Assembly (NCBI GenBank): GCA_011800805.1
Contig: MPNW01000248.1
Coordinates: forward strand, 55,148 to 81,662
Direction: 5' to 3'
DNA: 26,515 bases
DNA from: Hirudo medicinalis
Lineage: Eukaryota > Annelida > Clitellata > Hirudinida > Hirudinidae
How positions within the stretch are numbered: position 1 is the stretch's first letter; every line of letters starts with the position of its first letter. Shown in pieces: positions 12,301 through 22,186 of this stretch. The notes under the pieces are model-generated. The model had not been told where the DNA came from and ran no database searches. It saw nothing but the letters and a program-made list of their open reading frames with translations. A program made the translations under genes and the position numbers.

Positions 12301-15300
12301 TAATTTTATATTTGATTAAATCACTTCATATCTTTGCCACAAATTAGTCAAGAAAGATGCTCCAAGTCACAGGATGCACTTTTTCTGCAACCATGAAATC
12401 AAACATTGGAGTTCTTTGCCCCTGAAATCATCTGCTCCACAACTCCCTCACACTCTAAATACTGCATATCCACTGTTGACCTTAGTAAATATCTGGCCAC
12501 TAAATGGTCAATCAATTATGATTTCCCTCAAGGTTGCTTTTGAATTGCTTTATTTTGTTCATTGATTAGCATGCTAATGAAAATTAAAGTTTGCAAAATG
12601 ATTGCTCTCACCCTCAGACTTGTCCCTTCACACACAAAGAAAATAGAGAAAATTTAATACAATCAAACATTTTTACAGGCAGCACAACATCCTCAAAAAT
12701 TAAATAAAAGCATTAAAAACTGAATGACTGACTTCTTGGACACAGGAAACTGCTGATAATATCTTAATATCTATCTTAATAACTATCTATCATAATATCT
12801 TAATATCTATTTCAATTCAATGTCTTTAAAAATGTTTCAATTTACAAAAAACATTGAAACTAAAAATAAAAAAATAAATCAAAACTGGATTGAAAACAAA
12901 ATTTAAAATGCACAACTTAAGTAACATTAGATCAAAAAACAACATCAGTGACCTGTGAACAATTACTCTAACCTCATATCTTTCTGTAAGCAGTGAATAT
13001 TCTCTCATCTTGTCCTTATCCAGCCTTGTGGGAACTTCCTTTATACTATTTGTTTGCAAATCAATTATTTTGGCCAGCATAACAAACATGGTTTTTGGTA
13101 TAACCTGAAAAATCAGAAAATTCTCATTCTATCACTTATTTAAAATTAAAATAATGCACCATTTTGAAAAGTTTACTTGCAATTAACTAGAATGATGTTA
13201 CAAACTAATGCTTTCACTTAAAGCTAACTGAAAATGAAAATTAGCAGTAACCTGTAAAACTTTTCTAACATATGTAACCAGTTCCCCTGAATAATATTGA
13301 GAAACACTAATAAGATCAGAACTATTAGACTGATTAATCCTCAACAAAGGTAAATCCAGTGCAGAAGCTAGCTGTAAATAGCCAATTTGTCAAATTTAAA
13401 ATCAACTAAATATGTATACTCATACAAGCCCATCATTAAAAAAACTAGGCATAGTCTTTCACTTTTGTACAATTATTTATTGCAAATTTATTTTATTGTT
13501 TATACACATTGCTATGTTTTATTTTGTTTATATCTTTGTATCCTGATATTTATTAACTTGCCAAACTTGTTATCCTCAACCCCAGCCTCAATACTTCTGA
13601 TTGCCTGAAGCAGTTGCACTGCTCCATAGTGCATATGACAAAATCCAAATTGCTTATGATAAAAGAGTAAGAATTTATCAAAGAACTTGGTGAGTCTAGT
13701 AAAAATAGAATTTTCAAAATATTTTCAAATAAAACTGATTGGATGTAATCGGATATTTGTTCTCTGTCATTAGATTTATATAGACAGAGAAAATACATCG
13801 GACCAATCAATCAAGACCAATGGTTTCAAGAGATGCAATAAAATAATTCATAGTAGTATCATTCACAATCCTACAAGATTGAACACTTTGCTCAGACCTT
13901 ATCCATCAAAAAATATACAGGCACATGATCTGAAATGTCATCCATAAGAATTTTTACTGTGATTTTTCTGTCAAAAACGTTTGTGAAGATGTTGTCGATA
14001 GTGTTGGCAGTAGGTTTGGTTATTTGAATGGGATAGGAGATTCTTGGGAAAAAACAATGACTTGTCAACACATTCTGAAATTTCTCAGAGATTGTTATTG
14101 AGAAGTTTCGATCAAGTTGATATTGAAGTCTCCAAGGAAGATGGAGTACTGCCACAAAGCGCCTCTGGGTGATATAAATGTTCCAAGCACCCTTGATGGT
14201 TAAGGTGTTCCCACTTGGTCTAATGGTTAAGACATTCATCTCATGGATTGCAGCATGGATTCAAATCCCATTGCAGGAGCATCCTAATCATCTAGTTAAT
14301 GGACATTAATAAACAACAACCTGATGCTTAAGCTTATGGCGTTATATAAACACACTAATTACTATTATTACTTATTAATATTATTATTGCAGTCCATGCT
14401 TGGATTTGGAAACTCAAATTTAAGACTTTTTTATCATAATTTTTAATAATATTTACTATTATTATCAGTATTATTTAATAATACAACTTCAATACAACCC
14501 TTCAAATTGTTGAAAATAATGAAACTAAATTGTCAAATCCAAATAACCTTCAAGAAAGCTGATTTCAGCTTAATAACAAGATTTGGTTCTTTTTTGATTC
14601 CTTGTTGCATTACTGCTGTAAATCTGAGTAAAACGTAATGACTTGTAAAACAAAGATAATTTACATCAGCTCATGATGCAGGTACAAATGATGCACATTA
14701 AAAAATTAATAACATAATTATTAATATTAATTAATAATAGCAAATAACACAAGAATGTTTAGATTCAAATAATAAGTTTGGAAATAACTACCTATCTATT
14801 ATGTTCCATGCATAGGAAAGATCTGTAACTATTTGCAATGTTATGAGAGTTCCTTCATTGATATTAATAATCTTCAGCATCTGATGCAAATAGTTTCGTG
14901 TGTCTTCCAAAAACTGTTTTACTTGCAGATTCGAATCCAATTGATGAAATTCTTGAACCTTAAAGTAAACAATAAAGAAAATCAGTTTGATAATTTAAAA
15001 AGAAATGCCCAACCTATCAAAAATTAAAATTATAGAATTGTTATTCATTTATGATCAATTTTTGTGTGCACTTTTTTTGTGGTTTTTAAATCTAAATTCT
15101 AAAACTTTTGTTTCTAGAAATTCCTTTGCTCAATTCAAAATTCACTTATGTACAACATTAGATGTTCACCATGGCACTGAATTCTTCATGTCACATTGAT
15201 AATATTGCTCTTCTATAGTGCCCTTCATAAATATGGCCTAGGTTGAAGAATCACTTTGCATTGGGGATACATCCACCCAACTTGTGTAAATAATATATTA

Positions 15301-18300
15301 GATGTCTATCAAATCCACAGCTTACAAGTTTCTCTTTTTATGCCCATCAATATAGTCCTTCATTTCCTAAATTACTTTTAAACTTCTCTCCCTTCAATGT
15401 TGTGGCCCAATACTATATTCATTTAGATTTCCTTTAGATCATATTAAAGGGAAAGAAAAAAATGAAACAAAAACTTAAATCATCCCCTTTTACTATCCAT
15501 TATCTGGTATTTAAAAAATTCAAATTATACTTTCTGCATGAAACCATTTAATTAGTTATTGTTTTAATGTTTGTTATTTTTGACAGCCACTTCATTTCAT
15601 TTTTTTGAAAATAGGGCCAGAAGCTATCACTTCCATAAGGATAATCCTTGAATTATTTTATTTTGTTAGATTGTTGGATACTTGTCAACTGAGAAAGAAA
15701 AAACCTGGTACTCTTTTTTTTTTAATGAAATGAAAGTGGATTTGGATGGTCCAAATGGCATTAAATATTAATTGTCCCAAAAATCATGTTTTTAAATGTA
15801 TTTCAGAAGTGGCTCATTAATGGCTGGACTGCCATTTCCTCAAGTGGTTCATCCCAAGAGGGAAAACAGAATTCATCAAACATGTGGACAACTTCAAACA
15901 AGTATCCATTTCCACCGTGACGAATTTTGAATTTTTAATGTTTCAGTCTTTTTGCAGCATTTATTATGTTATATATCATGTTCTTTTGCTTTCAAAATTT
16001 TGAGGAATTTGAAAGTTCTGAAGCAGCCAGCTTGCTTCCCAGACTTGAATCCCCATTGGAAACATGTGGAGATTGCTTGCTAAAAAAAATATACTTTGAG
16101 TGAGGCCTGGAAAGTACTGGACAAAAAGTGCCTGAAACTCTTCCAGAATTCATTACAAAATAAAGTTCAAGAATCAATTATTAAGAAAGGATCTGAAATA
16201 GATTATAGGCTTATAAATAAATTATAATTTAAGATTTGATATTAACAAATTGTTTATTAAATTGATATTAACAATTGTTTTATTGATGCTCTCTAGCATT
16301 TCCAGTTGATCTACATAACTTTTTCATTTTTTGTGAAAGTCAGGTGAAATATTCATCCTCTGTTCAATAAATGTGATAAATCCTTAAATCTAATGCTCTT
16401 CAAGTTTAAAAATTGGCATATGTGATTCCTGTACATAGTTATCCAACAAAAAAAAACTTGGCCATATTTAAGAAGCACACTATATGTTATGGCATTGAAT
16501 CTACTCTGAACTTATATAAAAACAAAGGTTTTCAAGAAAAACCTCTTCTAGGGCCTGTATGAGATGTACAATTTTTCGACCTGCTGCTATAGAGTCTTCG
16601 TAGTCAAGAATAACAATCTGTTTGCTTATTTCTTCAAACCAAGCTTTAAGATTCTCTATAAAAATTTTCTTAGGCTTGAGTAAATGTATTAACACTAAAC
16701 ACCAATAATTGGTGCTACCATTTTTTTCAATCCTCGACAGAAGTACAGTTCCACTGAAAACCATGCTGAGATCATTCATTCTTTCAGAGCCTTCTTTTTT
16801 GTTTCCCTCCCATAGGTGTTTTTTTTCATCCAATAATTTCTTTAGAATCTAAATCATCAAAAAATATATTGAAAATACATTAAACCCTAATAAAATCACA
16901 ATAACTTGTTAAAAGAAGCCCTATTTTATTCATTCTTAATTCTTTTTGTTTATTAAGGTAATGATATGTCAAAATAACTTGAAACAAAGATTTGAAAAAT
17001 TTGTTATAAAAACACATCCAAAAACCTCCTTTAACTTCAATTCAAAGTCAGCAGTGAGAAGAAGCATTTGAAAAATAGTTTCTTGGTTGCAGCCAGTTTC
17101 CTGTACCACCTGCTCTCTCACTTGTCGGCATTTCTTAAAAGACTCTATTGTAAATAAAATATTATTTACAAAACAATTATTGTTCAGTAATAAAATGTGC
17201 GAAGTGATGTAATAAATGTTAAGAAATGAATTACTGGATTGGATTACTGTATAGACAGTCAGTATTGGTTCCTAATGTTAAACAGCTCACATCTCACCAA
17301 AAAACACATAGTTGCAGCTTCAAACTCTACAGTTTTAATAAAAGTACCCTATAGTCACCACCCCACTGGAAATAAATTTATTGCAATATTAACATAATAA
17401 ACAATTAAAAAAAGTTTATCATTGAAGTATTATTAGACTTAAATAAAGTCTTTGGATTCTTTGTTCTAGTCTTTGTTTCCTAGAGTTTCTTATGTACAAG
17501 TTCCTTTTAGCCTGAGGAGCCATGAGTTGAGTGAATTTTCATAATATATCTTTAGTGACTTTGATGAGGATGAAAACATATCAACAGTTGATGTTTTTGG
17601 TTGGGCTCATTGCCAAAAAAAGCAAAGACATGTTTAATGTATAAACCAAATTCCAAAAGTAGTATTTGGGAACAATTTTTATAAAGTATGTTATAAAGAA
17701 AAGCTGACATCATTCATCTGATGCAAGAAATACCAAACTAAGTGTAAAGTAGACATGGACCACTTAGGACATCAGTTTTGAAAGGTCACAAGTGTCATAA
17801 TTTACTGGGACAATGATAAATGCATTTGAACCCAGCTCTTCTTATTCCTTAATTTTAAATTAAAATAATTAATTAAAAATTAATCATAAGACATTTAAAC
17901 TATTTTATAATCACTTAAAAAGTAAAATTTTATGAATGAAAGGTATATAATCAGAGCTACAATATGAACATGAGAAGGAAAGGAGCTATTTTTATCTAAT
18001 GTCCATCTCATCATTTCTAGTTCCCATTTAATTCTATTCATATTTATCAAATATATTTGTTCAATGTAATGGCTCAATATTTTCATTTAAATTTTCATTT
18101 TAAGTTTTGTTAAAATAAGCTAGCCATTTAGAGGAGATTGTTTTATCAACTATCCGCTTGCACTGTTTTAAGTACGTTAAAACTTTGTCATTAAATTTAT
18201 ATTTGTAGTTTATTATTTATATTTGTTGTTATTATTAAATGATCACTTTCAGCCTCTAAGACCTGAGGTAGATATAAATATATTTTGTAAATAACATTTT

Positions 18301-20483
18301 GTACATAGTTTTTCTTTTTTCCAACTCCTTTTATGTAAATAAATCGAAACACTATGATTAGAATCTCTTATAAAATTTTAATTAACTTAATTAATTTAAA
18401 CATGTAAATAAATATGAATTTTCAAGATAATTGTTTAAAAATATCATAATATTATCAGCCCATATTAATAATGTTTCAGAAAAGGAGGAGACTTCTGCTC
18501 TTAATAATTCGTAAGACAATTGTTGAATTTCTCAAAATTATTGAAATTAATATCACATGTTTACTTACTAAAATTTCTTAGTAAACTTAAATAATTTTTT
18601 GGTTGCATTTTTCAACAACTTTGCCATGATATTAACATTTTTAGCATACTATCAAAATAAGCAAATGTTGAATAATTACATCAGAAGATGAAATAATTAA
18701 AATTAAATTGAAATTAATGGGGTTATTCATTTATTTAAAGTAATTTGATTATAATTAAAATAATAAAATTAATAGTTAATTTAAAGTAACATTTAAAAGA
18801 TGAAGAGCATTATTTGAAATTGCAGCTCACCAGTATAATTGTTTGATACAGTATGTAGCATCAACCACCTGATGGTCACATTTGAACTTCTCACAACATT
18901 TGTGAGACTGTTTAGGTTATCTGTAACATGTCCATCTGTCAAGACACCTTGCTTTAAAGTTGTACGAAGAAGGGTCACAAGTTCACCAGCTTGTTTTCCA
19001 TGATAAACAGCCTGATTTATGAAATATTTTAGATATGCTTGGCCAAAAGTCATTTGCATGATAACATGATTTACCATGTTCTTAATGTTGCTCACATCCA
19101 AAGTGTTGGCAAGGGCTTGGTGAGCAGCTTTGTAGGGTGCCCAAGCTTCACACAAGTTTATTATTACCCCCATGTATATACTTATAACCTGGAAAAATTA
19201 CTTAAATAAAGTGCAAAGTTATAATAATGTACAAAATGTTAATGTTAGGTTAATTCATAAAGGCTTAAAATTAAAATCAATTTAAACATTTAACCCAGTT
19301 GTCAGGAAAAAACTTGTCAACAATTTCTCTCATAGTTGCTTGATGTCCATGAAGTATTTCAGGAGAAAAGTAGAGAACTACATAAAGCATAGCTGCTTGA
19401 GTGGAAAGAGCTGTGCTTCGATGCTCAGGGGCAGAGTAAGCAGAAAGCTGATTATAAATATCGTCTGATCTTAGTCTGCTCATGACCATTGAAATCATTT
19501 TTTTGTTGACAGAAATACGGCTGTAGCAAATATGTTTAAAAAACTGAAAAATAGAACAATTAAAGTAACTGGAAAAAATACCAGTTGCGATATTACCTGA
19601 AAAAACACTCTGGGTAATCCAAAGGCCTTTTAAAATTAAGTACTGAAAATCCAGTGTCTCTCAGCATCTTGCAAACTTCATCAATATTTGATTCAAGTGA
19701 AGATTTTGAGGCACTGCAAATAATAAATTTGGAGCCATGTATTCAAGGATCTAAGAGATCTATTTTAATCAAACCTATATCTGTAGTAAGAGACAAGTAT
19801 CCTTTCACGTACAGGTCCTTCTATTTTTAAATCCAAAATAAGCAACATCACACCATACAAATAAATTGCTTCACACTTTAAATCAAAAATAAATCAATGA
19901 TCATTAGGTCATATAAATGAAAATGAAACAACCATCAACTGCTTCCCATCTTCATTGTGCAGCACAGACTCCAAATTTTGTTGAATAAAAATGCCATTTT
20001 CCAAATCATCTATAAATCTTGACTCGAGAACAAAATAATTTAAGCCAAGAATACATGCAAGCAAAAAAAAAACCCTACCTATTCAGGTCAGTAATATATT
20101 GATGAGTGCTCTGAAATGCTTGATAAAATCTTGTTAAAATTTGTAAATAATTATCTTTGAATTCTTCATCCAACTCTTCTAACCCCTTCAACTCAAACAA
20201 TAGGATGTTAAGTTTAAGGTGCACTTCAAAAAAGAATTTACAGCTGTAAATTCACCGGCTTTGTAGCGATGACGTTTTCAAAATATTCTGAGCACTTGAA
20301 ATAACTGAAATCCGACAAAAGTTCAGCATATTTGGCAGACTCATGTCTGTGTTGAACTTCATTGCTAAATGCGGCAGGAATAAAATCAGAAAGTCTTAGC
20401 AATTCCGCTATAATAGCATTTCCCCAAGATACCAAATTTAAAATGGTTTGGCCGCAGATGTTGTTATCGGCCAGAAAATCCAT
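6386..20483 (-). CDS. WASHC5: Strumpellin, WASH complex subunit 5
   Basis: Inferred coding exons, 5' to 3': 20483-20256, 20185-20079, 20017-19933, 19875-19775, 19713-19597, 19520-19295, 19188-18831, 17144-17026, 16848-16719, 16655-16543, 14958-14792, 14623-14548, 13371-13252, 13104-12973, 12062-11982, 11846-11748, 11671-11492, 11428-11304, 8886-8796, 8730-8565, 7560-7487, 7424-7321, 7261-7132, 6846-6750, 6691-6541, 6473-6386 (stop TGA 6388-6386). Phases join without frame breaks to about 1154 aa (human 1159). Strumpellin is a core subunit of the pentameric WASH complex, which activates Arp2/3 on endosomes for retromer-linked sorting; human mutations cause spastic paraplegia SPG8. Diagnostic blocks: N-terminal [117 protein letters not shown]. 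The C-terminus is weaker ([30 protein letters not shown]) and lacks the last dozen or so human residues. The exon 2 acceptor could instead be at 20191 (two residues longer). Expression is not tested. Confidence 0.93.
6905..7103 (-). mobile_element. tRNA-derived SINE, family A, copy 1
   Basis: Lies in WASHC5 intron 23, in the sense orientation of that gene. The minus-strand head reads GGCTAAATGGGTT (A-box-like), then TGGCGGTAATAGTAACAGTTG, a decayed B box (TATGTTCTCTACCC), GGGAGCTTCCTTGG and a tail ending in GGCACTCAAAAGATCAGCTAA. The head and middle match copy 2 (7816-8010), and the tail matches copy 3 (9361-9468). The copy is diverged, so the insertion is old. Confidence 0.75.
7816..8010 (+). 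mobile_element. tRNA-derived SINE, family A, copy 2
   Basis: In WASHC5 intron 20, antisense to the gene. Order: GGTTGGCCGAATGGGTTA (pol III A-box-like), ATGGCGGTAATGGCAACAG, B box ATGTTCGAAACCC, then the SINE body with AAGCGCCCTTGGGAAGGAG and GCGCTATATAAATGG, and a second GGCGCTGTATAAATG near the 3' end. The B box is intact, the A box partly so. The GCGC(T)ATATAAATGG body is shared with copy 4. Confidence 0.8.
8941..9045. repeat. Inverted repeat with 32-bp arms and 41-bp loop
   Basis: In WASHC5 intron 18. The left arm at 8941-8972 is TAATATATTTGACCAAGCAC followed by ACCCGATTAAAC. The right arm at 9014-9045 is its reverse complement with three mismatches. No similarity was noticed to the nearby SINEs. 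It could be a very small fold-back transposon or an RNA hairpin. Confidence 0.8.
9361..9470 (-). mobile_element. SINE family A, 3' part only, copy 3
   Basis: In WASHC5 intron 18. On the minus strand it carries CAGGGAGTGCCCTCAGGTAAG, then ATTAAAAAGTGCATTCACATCC and GGCACTCATAAGATCGGCTAA, matching the tail of copy 1 (6905-7017). The tRNA-like head is missing. It directly abuts copy 4, which has the opposite orientation. Confidence 0.7.
9484..9674 (+). mobile_element. tRNA-derived SINE, family A, copy 4 (best preserved)
   Basis: In WASHC5 intron 18, antisense to the gene. Head: TTAGCTCAGAGGTTAGCG, a good tRNA D-arm/A box, and GAGTTCGAAACCC, a good B box, about 60 bp apart as in tRNA genes with an insertion. 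The body has AGCGCCCCCGGGAGCCGG and GCGCTATATAAATGG, then a second CTTATGGCGCTATATACAT. The end is a short repeat of ATAAATATAA units, the typical 3' simple tail of a SINE. It has more CpG and GC than its surroundings, so it is probably the youngest copy here. Confidence 0.85.
10450..10515. repeat. AT dinucleotide-rich low-complexity repeat
   Basis: A run of alternating T and A with occasional slips (10472-10515), largely self-complementary. An ordinary microsatellite in an intron. Confidence 0.85.
10636..10700 (-). mobile_element. tRNA-derived SINE, family B, fragment
   Basis: The minus strand reads GCAATGGCTGCACGGATTCG then AGTCCCGTTGCAGGAGCACC, containing the B box GGATTCGAGTCC and the 3' end of a tRNA-like fold. 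It parallels copy 14205-14356 (GGATTCAAATCCCATTGCAG then GAGCA). The A box and 5' part are degraded. Confidence 0.6.
12063..12972. other. WASHC5 intron 14
   Basis: 910 nt of AT-rich sequence. The only structure seen is a small imperfect tandem repeat of TATCTTAATA / CTATCT units at about 12758-12812. A 63-codon frame at 12374-12565 resembles nothing known to me. Confidence 0.5.
13892..14150 (-). mobile_element. LINE endonuclease-domain relic (CR1-like)
   Basis: In WASHC5 intron 12, same strand as the gene. One frame gives [13 protein letters not shown] and [12 protein letters not shown], matching the late apurinic-endonuclease motifs of CR1-like non-LTR retrotransposons (LIDNIFTN ... LTDISDHLPIF). 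Just upstream another frame gives [12 protein letters not shown], the family's GDFNINL motif. The two motifs are in different frames, so at least one frameshift lies between them. The copy is short and inactive. Confidence 0.7.
14150..14203 (+). mobile_element. SINE family A body fragment
   Basis: GCCACAAAGCGCCTCTGGG followed by ATATAAATGTTCCAAGCACC aligns with the body of copy 4 (gccaccataaaagcgcc ... gatataaatgg). It sits between the LINE relic and a family B SINE. Confidence 0.5.
14205..14356 (+). mobile_element. tRNA-derived SINE, family B
   Basis: In WASHC5 intron 12, antisense to the gene. The head has ACTTGGTCTAATGGTTAAGA (strong A box TGGTCTAATGG) and CATGGATTCAAATCCCATTG (B box), then GCAGGAGCA and a body ending CTTATGGCGTTATATAAACAC. 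The tail resembles that of family A (cttatggcgctatata), which suggests that one SINE body has been joined to different tRNA-like heads. Confidence 0.7.
14959..16542. other. WASHC5 intron 10
   Basis: 1,584 nt. The proximal half (14959 to about 15790) is AT-rich with no recognisable gene. The distal half holds a Tc1-like relic (about 15800-16180). Confidence 0.5.
15800..16180 (+). pseudogene. Second Tc1/mariner-like transposase relic
   Basis: In WASHC5 intron 10, antisense to the gene. Broken frames give [18 protein letters not shown], then [20 protein letters not shown] and [10 protein letters not shown], in the order of a Tc1-like C-terminus (WPARSPDLNPIENLW ... EEAWNSID ... NRIFEVI). About 150 bp upstream, [19 protein letters not shown] resembles the preceding VMVWGAFS... 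block. Several frameshifts and stops make this non-functional. It is more decayed than the copy at 1742-2046. Confidence 0.65.
16656..16718 (-). other. 63-nt stop-free intron of WASHC5 (intron 9)
   Basis: Starts GTAGCACC and ends TTTTTATAG on the minus strand. It is 21 codons long with no in-frame stop, so exons 9 and 10 read as one continuous frame. Removing it restores RIEKNENLKAWF, matching the human RVEKNENLQAWF, so it is an intron and not an insertion in the protein. Confidence 0.85.
17145..18830. other. WASHC5 intron 7
   Basis: 1,686 nt of AT-rich sequence with no recognisable gene, transposon protein or RNA. The 63-codon minus-strand frame at 17895-18086 is low complexity. Confidence 0.5.
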
Positions 20484-21429
20484 TGCTGTTAAAAAAACAA
20501 AACTTATTTGGAAAGTTCCACTCGTAGAAGTAAATTATTTTAGTTACAACAGCACAGATCAAAGCTAGCAGCGATCCACTACACAAGATTCATTCACAAC
20601 CAGACAAGAACCAGCCATGTGACTTTTAGCCGTTGAAAGCAAAACATCTGTTAACTCCTACCGAATCCAGACACACCATTACTATCGTGTTTTATCATTT
20701 GTGAAAAATATTTAAAATAATTATCATAGAATTATACACGTGCGATAAAACACAATAAACGAGATATAGATAAATTTCTACAATAAATATCCTATTCTCA
20801 CTAAACATTCTACCTACTTCATTTGATAACTATTTCATCCGCTTATCAGAAATTCATTCCCGTGACGTACCGCGTTTCCAGAAATTATTTTACCAAACTA
20901 CCCCAAAAATATTATCGTTAAGATCGTCAGCCGGCATTTATGGCTGTACTGCAGGTTTGTTGCTACGCACCATGAGGTATTGAATTACGAAATGATAAGA
21001 ATGAAAACTCTTGAAACTCCTCAGAAGAGCGTCTCCGAGCATTTCGGCCCTCGAAATCACCTTACTCTCTCGGGGCCGGGTCTGGTAAAAACGAACTTCC
21101 CTTTCGGCCTCTTGAAGGCCATATTCCAACATTATTAGCCCGCCACAAGGAATTTTATGATTTCATGGCGCGACGATTCGAGGTGTCTTCCCATTGCCTC
21201 GCGAACAACTAATATAATATAATACCGGTAATATAAGTTGTAATCATTATTACTGTAAGTATTTGTAAATATCCAAGCTGGTGCCTTTGTACATCAGATA
21301 CGTTAAACAGATGACCAAGCAGAGTAGCGCAGTTGTATCAGATTGTATCTAAAAATCTTTATAATTCAGTGCGTCATGTATGTAAGAGTTGGCATTAATT
21401 GTTAAGGAGTAATACCGTGTTTTGACAAG
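20484..21429. other. WASHC5 upstream region, CpG-richer patch
   Basis: The sequence just before the strumpellin ATG ends TTTTTTTAACAG|CAATGG on the minus strand, which looks like a splice acceptor, so a 5' untranslated exon upstream is plausible. About 500 bp upstream, 20930-21200 is richer in CpG than the rest and holds a 64-codon minus-strand frame (21132-20938) beginning MLEYGLQEAEREVRFYQ. I do not recognise that protein. It may be a chance frame, an upstream frame in a leader exon, or a small gene. Confidence 0.4.
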
Positions 21430-22186
21430 ATGAGTGCACAAAGAAAACTATTCCATAGAATACAAGGAAGGAATCATGGAGCTTTCATGGAGCCAGAATC
21501 TTGCCACTTTCTGTAAAGAAAAGAAATTGGATATCCGAATGGTCCAAAAATGGCGAGCAGAGACCTTGAACCTCAGTCAACAGATGGATGCTAAAGCACA
21601 AGTGTGGATTAGGTGGGCAACCATTAGTTCCTGAGTTGGAAGACACTATCTGTGAATGGATTGCTGACAGGAGAGCAAAGTCTTTGATTCAAGCATTTGC
21701 CCTTCCAACGACACCACATCTAAGCATACCCAAAAGAATTCAAAGTGATAATCCAACACTGGCTGAATAGCAATATAAACTGTCTCTAAGAAGATCGACA
21801 ACACAGTTCAAGCTGAAGATACTAGATAATAATTCCCACAGGAATGACTGATTATCTCCACTCTTGATATTGCCATAATCAAGCCATTCAGGGATTATTT
21901 GGAAATCGAGGACTACATTGAAAATAGAATGGGGGAAAGAAAGTGTGGAAAGTTTACAAAGCCTAGCCTGAGAGAGTTGGGTGAAAAATTCATGGTGCAA
22001 AATTACTGCCAACTGTGTTGCCAATACACTCACTAAGAGCAAGGTACATGGACAAGAAGTGCTCATTTAAGGAGAGTTCTATTGCTAGGCATGAGAGATT
22101 GGTTCTACAGGAAATGGATTCTCAGGAAATTCAGGGTTTGCTTGAGTTATAATGTTCTAGAAGATGACATGACTGTATTTGACTAA
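21430..22186 (+). pseudogene. Tigger/pogo-like transposase, internally deleted relic
   Basis: The 5' part encodes YSIEYKEGIM and KLDIRMVQKWRAE, matching the N-terminal Brinker/CENP-B-like helix-turn-helix of Tigger/pogo transposases, then (after a frameshift near 21590) GGQPLVPELEDTICEWIADR. The DDE catalytic core is missing. The 3' part resumes with IKPFRDYLEIEDYIENR, KFTKPSLRELGEKFMVQN and finally LEDDMTVFD with a stop at 22184-22186, corresponding to the family's C-terminal block (NKPFK ... KPSREEVLEWV ... ALDGSEDD). Terminal inverted repeats were not found. Lying between WASHC5 and eIF4A3, it is probably an old internally deleted copy. Confidence 0.75.

Noticed and set aside
14205..14285. 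A functional tRNA gene on the + strand
   Set aside because: The cloverleaf is incomplete and the sequence continues into a SINE tail; a related fragment lies at 10636-10700.
16501..16833. Single 110-codon exon of strumpellin
   Set aside because: The frame is continuous only because a 63-nt intron is stop-free; the human alignment requires its removal, and the frame also runs past the exon 10 donor.
21740..22066. 108-codon minus-strand frame
   Set aside because: It is antisense to the Tigger/pogo-like relic, which has recognisable protein motifs on the + strand.
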